The notes under the pieces: generated by a model | The model's input: the letters and a program-made list of their open reading frames with translations, nothing else | Databases searched by the model: none | What the model was told of the DNA's origin: nothing | NCBI RefSeq assembly: GCF_036013525.1 | Contig: NZ_CP107853.1 | Span: 9,610,001-9,674,000, forward strand | DNA from: Nonomuraea sp. NBC_00507 | GTDB taxonomy: Bacteria > Actinomycetota > Actinomycetes > Streptosporangiales > Streptosporangiaceae | Reading direction: 5' to 3' | Length of the DNA: 64,000 bases | Made by a program: the position numbers and the translations under genes | Shown here: one piece after another, positions 58,790 to 64,000 of the stretch | Numbering within the stretch: position 1 is the stretch's first letter | Layout: each line of letters opens with the position of its first letter

Positions 58790-60204
58790 GGCACCGGGAT
58801 GCCGTTCAGCTTCGCCCATGCGCGGGCCATGGCGATGCGCTCGGGGCTGGTGGGATGGGAGGCATAGAGCACATATTCCACCGCATCCGGCGACAAGTCG
58901 GAAATATTGGTTACTGCCAGACGTTTCTGCATTTTTATGAATGTGGCGGGATCTCTGGTGAGGTTGAGGGCGTGGACATCGGCCCGGGCCTCGACGCGGC
59001 GGCTGATCACGTTCTCCGCGGGTCCCAGGAGCAGTGAGCCCAGGGTCATCAGGCCCAGTACCGCGCCCACGGCGCGAGGGTCGGCGATCGAGGTGACGCC
59101 GGTGCGGCGGCGTACCGGATCGAAGACCAGGAACAGCAGCACGGCGCCCAGGCCGGCGCCCAGGCCGCCGATGAGCGTGCCGGTGAGCACGTCGTTGTCC
59201 TTGGCGTGGCCCAACTCGTGCGCCACGACCAGCTCCACCTCCGGCTGCGGGGCCTTGAGCAGCGTGTCGTAGACGACGATGCGGCGCGTGGCGCCGAAGC
59301 CGGACACGTAGGCGTTGAGCGCCGTCGTCCGGCGCGAGGCGTCGGCCACCAGCACGTCCTTCACCGGCACGCCGTCGCGTTCGGCCATGGCCAGCAGGTT
59401 CGTGCGCAGCGGGCCTTGCGGCATGGACCTGAAGTCGTTGAACAGCGGCTCGAACAGCACCGGATACACGAACGACGCCACCACTGTCAGCGCGAACGCC
59501 CCGACGGCCGCCGGGATCCACCAGCGCCGCACCTTGCGGGCCAAGGCCACGAGCACAACCAGCATCAGGCAGAGGATGGCCGTCTGCACGCCCATGTTCT
59601 TGAGCCGGTCGCCGGCCCAGGACCCCCAGTCCTGGGTGGACAGGCCGAAGGCGCGCAGCAGCGTCTCGAACCACATCCCGAGCGGCCAGCGGACCAGCTC
59701 GGTGAGCGCGGTGATGACGACGACGCCCAGGATCACCCGCAGCCACCAGGGGCCCCTCAGCCAGCCCACGGCCTTCGCACCGATCGGGGTGGCCACCAGG
59801 AGGCCCGCGATGATGATCGACAGGGCCAGTGATAGGTAGCTCGGGAGGGTGGTGGCCGCGTCGAACGCCTGCGCTCTGGCGATCTGGGCGGCGGTGAAGT
59901 CGCGGGCAGGGTCGGGCGGGCCCCCGGTCAGCACCCGCCAGGGGGTCGCGAAGGCGGCCACGGCCAGGATCACCACCCCCAGCGCCACGGCCGCGACCGC
60001 CGCCTCCCGCCGCAACCGCCTCCCGTCCGCATCCGGAGCCCCGCCCTTGCCGGCACGCCGATCGCCGCCCACGGCCCGGCCGCCGTCGCCGCCGCCACCC
60101 GGGCTCCGAGCGTCGCCGACGGCGGTGGGATCGCCGGTCGAGACCTCGGTTCGGGGCTTCCTCGTCCCTGGTCCTGCGTCGTCCGTGTCGTGCCGTTCGC
60201 TCAT
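58786..60204 (-). CDS. M48-family membrane metallopeptidase
   Basis: A 472-aa integral membrane zinc protease of the Ste24/HtpX group. A low-complexity Gly/Arg/Asp N-terminus (about 1-65) precedes several helices (about 68-88, 118-140, 150-172, 205-225, 232-250). The zinc motif is VVAHELGHAKDND, with a downstream Glu in NVISRRVEARADVHAL. The segment LFEPLFNDFRSMPQGPLR resembles CAAX prenyl protease. It is coupled to the glycosyltransferase gene and may process a membrane substrate. Confidence 0.9.
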   Translation of the reverse strand: MSERHDTDDAGPGTRKPRTEVSTGDPTAVGDARSPGGGGDGGRAVGGDRRAGKGGAPDADGRRLRREAAVAAVALGVVILAVAAFATPWRVLTGGPPDPARDFTAAQIARAQAFDAATTLPSYLSLALSIIIAGLLVATPIGAKAVGWLRGPWWLRVILGVVVITALTELVRWPLGMWFETLLRAFGLSTQDWGSWAGDRLKNMGVQTAILCLMLVVLVALARKVRRWWIPAAVGAFALTVVASFVYPVLFEPLFNDFRSMPQGPLRTNLLAMAERDGVPVKDVLVADASRRTTALNAYVSGFGATRRIVVYDTLLKAPQPEVELVVAHELGHAKDNDVLTGTLIGGLGAGLGAVLLFLVFDPVRRRTGVTSIADPRAVGAVLGLMTLGSLLLGPAENVISRRVEARADVHALNLTRDPATFIKMQKRLAVTNISDLSPDAVEYVLYASHPTSPERIAMARAWAKLNGIPVP

Positions 60205-60217
60205 CGGCCTCCCCCTC

Positions 60218-61036
60218 TTACGTGAGCTGCTCCCGGACGTACACGCGCCACCGTGCCGTCAGCGTCGCCACGGACAGCCCCAGCGAGGAGAGCGCCCGAT
60301 CGACGCCGGACGCCTGGGCATCACGGTAGAACCCCACCAGGGTCTCCTCACTGAACCGGTCGGCGAGGAAGCGACACGCCAGCCACGCCTCCTGGTACGC
60401 CCGTGCGAGCCGCACGGGATCCCGGCCATCCGCCGCGAACGCCGCAGGCCCCGGCAATTCGCTCGGCACCCGCCCGGCCCGCACCTCGTCGGCCAGCTCG
60501 GCGGCGGCCGTCCGCACGGGCAGCCCCGCGTCCCGGTAGCCCACGTAGTCGGCGAACCCCTCGTAGAGCCAGACGGGCAGGTCGCCGGTGCCCGCCACGA
60601 CGTGGGTGAGCTCGTGCGTGAGCACCACGTCCTTCCCCGTGGAGTTGAGCCTGGCGAAGACCTCCGGGACGACGATCACCCGGCCGCCGTCGGCCACCGC
60701 GGCCAGCCCGTCGACCCGCTCGACCCCGGCCAGCCCTGCCGCCTCGCGGGCGGACCCGGGTACGACGACGAGCGGCCGCACAGGCCTGCCGAGGACGTCC
60801 GACACCCGGCGTCCCGCCGTGTCGGCCCGCCGCGCCAGCTCGTCCAGCGTGCCGGGCGGGGTGTGGCGGCCGACGACGAGGGAACGCCCTGCGCGGGCCA
60901 GGACGACGCCGTCGCGCCACAGGTCACGTGCTTCCGGGGGAAGAAGGGGGGATTCGGGGACCGGGGCGCTGGCGGGGGCGAGGGCGAGGAGCAGGAGTCC
61001 GGCCACCACGGCTCGTCGGCTCACCTGCTCGGACAC
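60218..61036 (-). CDS. Secreted zinc-peptidase-like protein (HExxH)
   Basis: About 272 aa from GTG 61036. An N-terminal signal sequence (SRRAVVAGLLLLALAPASA) with an Arg pair suggests export, possibly by Tat. The zinc motif is VVLTHELTHVVAG, followed by LPVWLYEGFADYVGY whose Glu is the likely third ligand, as in the peptidase MA family. The C-terminal helical half holds no other domain. The start is uncertain: ATG 61084 or GTG 61024 are alternatives. It is 13 bp upstream of the M48 gene and probably in the same operon. Confidence 0.8.
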   Translation of the reverse strand: MSEQVSRRAVVAGLLLLALAPASAPVPESPLLPPEARDLWRDGVVLARAGRSLVVGRHTPPGTLDELARRADTAGRRVSDVLGRPVRPLVVVPGSAREAAGLAGVERVDGLAAVADGGRVIVVPEVFARLNSTGKDVVLTHELTHVVAGTGDLPVWLYEGFADYVGYRDAGLPVRTAAAELADEVRAGRVPSELPGPAAFAADGRDPVRLARAYQEAWLACRFLADRFSEETLVGFYRDAQASGVDRALSSLGLSVATLTARWRVYVREQLT

Positions 61037-61242
61037 GATGTCCGATCGTAGCCGGGCCGGATCGTAGCCGGGCCCGACCGTCATCGGGCCGATCGTCGCC
61101 GGGCCCCGATGTGCCACGGCAGGCGGCCCACGTCGCGTCGTAACGGCGGCCTGCTTGTGAAGGGATCAGACACCGTCTCCCTGGAGGGCCATCAGCCCCG
61201 TACGGCGGGTGGGGGACGGTGGCTCGCCGTACAAGAAAGAGG

Positions 61243-61305
61243 GTGTGCATGAAGAACAAAAGCGGATGTGCATGAAGAACAAAAAAGCGGGTGTGCATGA
61301 AGAAA
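61243..61305. repeat. Three-copy 23-25 bp tandem repeat
   Basis: Units starting GTGTGCATGAAGAA at 61243, 61266 (first base A) and 61291 are separated by ACAAAAGCGG-type spacers of slightly different length. The tract is A-rich, unlike the rest of the window, and lies in a 298-bp gene-free gap (61037-61334). An 8-bp inverted repeat GTACGGCG/CGCCGTAC (61200-61207, 61225-61232) precedes it. Confidence 0.88.
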
Positions 61306-61331
61306 GGGCCCCGATGGGATCGGAGCCCTTT
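61303..61331. terminator. Terminator at the 3' end of the NlpC/P60 gene
   Basis: AAAGGGC-C-CCGAT (61303-61315) pairs with ATCGG-A-GCCCTTT (61319-61331) with a single mismatch and a GGG loop. The stem ends within 4 bp of the hydrolase stop. Flanking T and A runs make it work on either strand. Confidence 0.82.
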
Positions 61332-61334
61332 TCC

Positions 61335-61907
61335 TCACAAGCCGGGACGGACAGCGCCGACGAAAGACGCCTTGCGCCAGCTGCTCAGCTTGTCGATACG
61401 CACCCGCTCGCCTGTCCGCGGGGAGTGGAGCATCTTGCCGTTGCCGACGTAGATGCCCACGTGACCGAGCCCTCTGAAGAACATCAGGTCGCCTGGCTGG
61501 AGATTCTTCCAGGAGACCTTCTTCCTGATGCCGGCGAACTGGCTGGCCGCCACGCGGGGGATCTTCACGCCGGCCTTCTTCCAGGCGTACTGGGTCAGGC
61601 CGGAGCAGTCGAACGAACCAGGGCCCGTGGCACCGTACCGGTAAGGGTCACCGATCTGGTCCTTGGCCACGGCGACGGCCTTGCTGGCCTTCGCCTGCTG
61701 CCGGGCGATCCTGAGAGCCTTGGCCGACTTCGCGGAGCTAGCCGCCGTACTGGCCTTGGCCGTGGAGGCACCGGCTGAATCGCTGGTCGTCGCCGCCTGC
61801 GCCGTCGGGGCATGGAGGATCAGACCTCCGGCCGTCACGGTCATGGTGAGCGCTACGCCACTCAGGGCAATGCGGGACAGACGGGGGTTCTGCGGGGAGG
61901 TAGACAG
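61335..61907 (-). CDS. Secreted NlpC/P60 peptidoglycan hydrolase, apparent CTG start
   Basis: A cell-wall endopeptidase of about 190 aa. The NlpC/P60 domain fills the C-terminal 115 residues, with the catalytic Cys in GSFDCSGLTQYAWKKAG, His in LGHVGIYVGNGKMLH and a third residue near the last HS. A signal peptide and an Ala/Ser/Lys-rich linker precede it. The ATG at 61844 would give a signal peptide without a charged start. An upstream in-frame segment, STSPQNPRLSRIALSGVALT, restores it. That segment has no ATG, GTG or TTG; a CTG at 61905-61907 sits 5 nt from a perfect AAGGAG. The c-di-AMP riboswitch just upstream fits expression control of wall lysis. Confidence 0.85.
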   Translation of the reverse strand: MSTSPQNPRLSRIALSGVALTMTVTAGGLILHAPTAQAATTSDSAGASTAKASTAASSAKSAKALRIARQQAKASKAVAVAKDQIGDPYRYGATGPGSFDCSGLTQYAWKKAGVKIPRVAASQFAGIRKKVSWKNLQPGDLMFFRGLGHVGIYVGNGKMLHSPRTGERVRIDKLSSWRKASFVGAVRPGL

Positions 61908-61929
61908 GATTTCTCCTTGGGTCTTCCAC

Positions 61930-62067
61930 GAACGCCTACCGGGTTAGCTGACGGATTCGGGCCTGGAAGTCGCCCTACGGCGCGATACGCGCCGATTCAC
62001 CCCTGATCCCGGGAAGGGATCGATGGTTCCCCGGCTCCGTGCCTCCTGGCTGCACGGACTCGGCAGG
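61930..62067 (-). ncRNA. Cyclic di-AMP riboswitch (ydaO-yuaA)
   Basis: On the minus strand the leader carries the conserved blocks in order: CTGCCGAGTCCG, GAGCCGGGGAACC, GGGGTGAATC, GTAGGGCGACTTCC, then CCCGAATCCGTCAGCTAACC and GGTAGGCG. This is the ydaO-type aptamer that binds c-di-AMP and commonly controls resuscitation factors and NlpC/P60 hydrolases in actinobacteria. The 3' end lies about 12 nt before the AAGGAG ribosome site, so ligand binding could act on translation as well as on elongation. Confidence 0.92.
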
Positions 62068-62302
62068 TCGCCGTCCGGTGTCGTGTTCGACAAGGGGACG
62101 TACGGCGGCGACCGGCGGATCTCTATCTGGCTCACATCGGGGGACCGATGCGGATTCGCGGCGACATGGCTTGTCGCTGCGACGCCAGAAGCTACGCCGA
62201 AACGTCAAGACTCGGCAAAGCGCCAGTCAGGTTGTAAAGATCCAACAACTGGTTCTGTCAGGTCCGAAACCCCTGTTGGAACGCCAGGTTCAGTTATGGA
62301 AA

Positions 62303-62318
62303 TGTGACCCTTCTCACA
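62303..62318. promoter_or_regulatory. Crp-like site TGTGA-N6-TCACA
   Basis: TGTGACCCTTCTCACA matches the Crp consensus exactly in both half-sites and spacing. CATAAC (62293-62298 on the minus strand) next to it is a possible -10 for the riboswitch transcript. No other gene start is near; the sequence 62068-62361 holds no gene that I can support. Confidence 0.65.
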
Positions 62319-62361
62319 AACTGCGGCACACTGTCGTGTAAGGTCCCAATTGTCACTTTCG

Positions 62362-63114
62362 TCACACGCTTCGCGCCGTCATCCTGAAGCCGGTGGGCGG
62401 GAGCGTTCCCGCGGCCATACGGTCCCGTTCGATGCGCCATAGCTCGTTGAGGACGTCGGTGCCGCCGTTCGTCACCTTTCCGCCGATATATCGTGACAAG
62501 TACGGTTCTCGCCGCATGCTCGTGACCTGGAACCGTTCGGCAAGGGCGGCGAGCATGGCGTCCGCGGGGGTGTGGTCCCCATGCGCCTCGCGCCATCGCT
62601 CGAGCGGGTCACGTCCGGGACCGCCGGGCTCGCGCGTGACATCCGCCACTCCCGCGGCGGCGAGCAACGATCCGGCATCGTAGAACCAGGTGGCTGCGGC
62701 CAGGTCGGCCCAATCCCACCCGAACTCGTCCACCACCAGCAGCCCGCCCGGCCGGAGCAGTGACCGTACGCGGTCCAGCGCCGCCTGGAGCGGATGCACG
62801 TGGTGCAGCGAGAGCGACATGACGACCGCATCGAACAACGATTCACCGTCGTAGTGGCGGACGAGCGCCGGGTCGTCGGCGGCGGAGTCGGGATAGGTCA
62901 CGACATCGGCCTGCACCGCCGGCACCCCGGCCGCCCGCGCCGCTCCGACCGCCTCCGGCGAGATGTCGATAGCGGTGACCGAGTGACCGCGCCGCATCAA
63001 CTCGGAGGCCAGCACGCCCCGCCCGCAGCCGACGTCGAGGATCCGCTGCGGCTGCCGGGGAAGCACCTGACTCAGCCACGCGTACTGGTGGTTGTCCACC
63101 GTTTCTGTCTCCAT
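62362..63114 (-). CDS. SAM-dependent methyltransferase
   Basis: A class I methyltransferase of 250 aa. Motif I is RILDVGCGRGVLASELMRRG, followed by VTAIDISPEAVGAARAAG (acidic SAM-ribose ligand) and MSLSLHHVHPLQAALDRVRS with LLRPGGLLVVDEF. The substrate is unknown; UbiE/Methyltransf_11-type small molecules are likely. ATG 63114 or ATG 63126 could be the start. Divergent from a LysR gene. Confidence 0.87.
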   Translation of the reverse strand: METETVDNHQYAWLSQVLPRQPQRILDVGCGRGVLASELMRRGHSVTAIDISPEAVGAARAAGVPAVQADVVTYPDSAADDPALVRHYDGESLFDAVVMSLSLHHVHPLQAALDRVRSLLRPGGLLVVDEFGWDWADLAAATWFYDAGSLLAAAGVADVTREPGGPGRDPLERWREAHGDHTPADAMLAALAERFQVTSMRREPYLSRYIGGKVTNGGTDVLNELWRIERDRMAAGTLPPTGFRMTARSV

Positions 63115-63185
63115 GCGACCGAGCATGACCGCCCGCAGCCATGCACACCACTGCAGGCTCGGCATGGAACCCATAAGCTCGGTGC

Positions 63186-64000
63186 ATGCTTGATGTGTGG
63201 TCGCTGAAGGTGCTGGTGGAGGTGGGGAGGCTGGGATCGTTCTCGGCGGCGGCCGAGGAGCTGTCGATGACGCAGCCCGCCGTGTCGCGGCAGATCGCCA
63301 CGCTGGAGCGGCACACCGGCGTACGGTTGTTCGAACGGCTGCCGCGTGGCGTCCGGCCGACGGACGCGGGGCGGGCGGCACTGGAGCAGGCGGATGAGGT
63401 GCTGCGGGGGTTGAGGCTGTTCGAAACGCGGATGCGGGCCTTCGCGACGGCGGAGGCGGGGCGGGTCCGGGTGTCGGCCTTCCCGAGCGCCGCGACCAGC
63501 TACCTTCCCGACCGGTTCCGTTCGTTCGCGGCCAGGCATCCGGACGTGGAGCTCTCCCTCACGGTCCGCTCCGGCGAGCACGACCCGTGCGCCGCCGTCC
63601 TGGACGGTGAGACCGACATCGCCCTCCTGACCTCCTGGGACATGGGCGGCCCTTCGGGAACCGCGGGCATGCCCGGGGTGGCGCTGACGCCGCTGCACGA
63701 GGACGAGCTGCTGGTCGCGCTGGCGGTCAGCCATCCGCTGGCGAAGCGAAGCCGGGTGCGGCTGCGGGATCTCGCGGCGGATCCGTGGATCGACGGCACC
63801 CATCCCGACTGCCTCGGTCCCATCGCCCAGCTCGCGGCGGCTCTGGGCCGGGCGCCACGGATCAGTCACGTGTGCGACGACTGGAACGGCAGGCAGGGGT
63901 TGGTCGCCGCCGGGGTGGGGGTGATGCTCTATCCGTCGATCGCGGGCTACTCGACCGCCCGCCCGGACATCCGGCTCCTGCGCCCCTCACCGCCCCTGCC
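63186..64000 (+). CDS. LysR-family regulator, cut by the window end
   Basis: At least 271 aa. The N-terminal HTH is LGSFSAAAEELSMTQPAVSR with the following RQIATLERHTGVRLFERLPR. The periplasmic-binding-like effector domain starts near residue 88 (VRVSAFPSAATSYLPDRF) and continues past the window. Its ATG is 71 bp from the divergent methyltransferase gene, the probable target. The ligand is not evident. Confidence 0.9.
   Translation, partial: MLDVWSLKVLVEVGRLGSFSAAAEELSMTQPAVSRQIATLERHTGVRLFERLPRGVRPTDAGRAALEQADEVLRGLRLFETRMRAFATAEAGRVRVSAFPSAATSYLPDRFRSFAARHPDVELSLTVRSGEHDPCAAVLDGETDIALLTSWDMGGPSGTAGMPGVALTPLHEDELLVALAVSHPLAKRSRVRLRDLAADPWIDGTHPDCLGPIAQLAAALGRAPRISHVCDDWNGRQGLVAAGVGVMLYPSIAGYSTARPDIRLLRPSPPL

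Noticed and set aside
61209..61778. Plus-strand frame opposite the NlpC/P60 gene
   Set aside because: It runs through the tandem repeat and the terminator and is antisense to a clear hydrolase.

Overview
This 64-kb window is a very GC-rich chromosomal segment of an actinobacterium. Spore-forming Streptosporangiales (Nonomuraea or a close relative) is my best guess. It rests on gene content and style: many GTG starts, ATGA/GTGA overlaps, several apparently leaderless promoters, a cyclic di-AMP riboswitch in front of an NlpC/P60 hydrolase, and the glkA/ArsA/FadD15/PimB' neighbourhood shared with Streptomyces and mycobacteria. I see no tRNA, rRNA, phage, transposase or CRISPR array. Most of the window is core chromosome with short accessory or decaying patches.

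Layout. 0-2.4 kb: tail of a TPP riboswitch and thiO-thiS-thiG. 2.6-4.6 kb: a PASTA Ser/Thr kinase. 4.6-15.5 kb: purine degradation on the minus strand (uraD, uraH, urate oxidase, two xanthine dehydrogenase subunits, an oxoguanine/guanine-type deaminase and an EF-hand protein; then a purine permease, glycerate kinase, allantoinase and allantoicase). A plus-strand winged-helix gene interrupts it. The molybdopterin subunit of xanthine dehydrogenase is missing. 15.6-19.9 kb: endonuclease IV, a gene-poor stretch, a LytS/LytTR two-component pair and a molybdopterin oxidoreductase. 19.9-21.1 kb: a DAHP synthase preceded by a leader peptide with Tyr-Val-Phe-Trp-Tyr and a strong terminator, i.e. a complete attenuator. 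21.2-24.7 kb: small membrane protein, MarR-GNAT protein, lactonase, and a phosphofructokinase with pyrophosphate-type residues behind a DasR-like palindrome. 24.8-29.3 kb: two tandem MHYT proteins and a MacS/MacR-like two-component system whose genes are separated by about 800 bp of 16-bp minisatellites and a segmental duplication.

29.4-42 kb: thiI, MMPL exporter with TetR, PhoX-like protein, divergent dps and merR-VIT/VWA around a 25-bp palindrome, a decayed patch with YCII and Crp/Fnr remnants, otsB-mmuM, and DoxX with MarR. 42-51.8 kb: a conserved actinobacterial envelope/glucose neighbourhood (acyltransferase, esterase, glkA-like ROK kinase with its upstream small gene, ArsA ATPase, SRPBCC protein, phosphoesterase, FadD15-like ligase). 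51.8-57.7 kb: an inserted carbohydrate-transport block (exporter-type ABC protein, DeoR regulator, lipoprotein and two permeases). 57.7-61 kb: PimB'-like glycosyltransferase and two metallopeptidases. 61-62.4 kb: NlpC/P60 hydrolase with an apparent CTG start, a c-di-AMP riboswitch and a Crp-like site. 62.4-64 kb: a methyltransferase and a LysR regulator cut by the window end.

Themes. RNA and DNA control elements are unusually readable here: two riboswitches, an aromatic attenuator and several perfect palindromes in divergent promoters. Short tandem repeats recur both inside genes (thiO, merR) and between them. Convergent genes often share a 4-bp CTAG/TTAG stop overlap.
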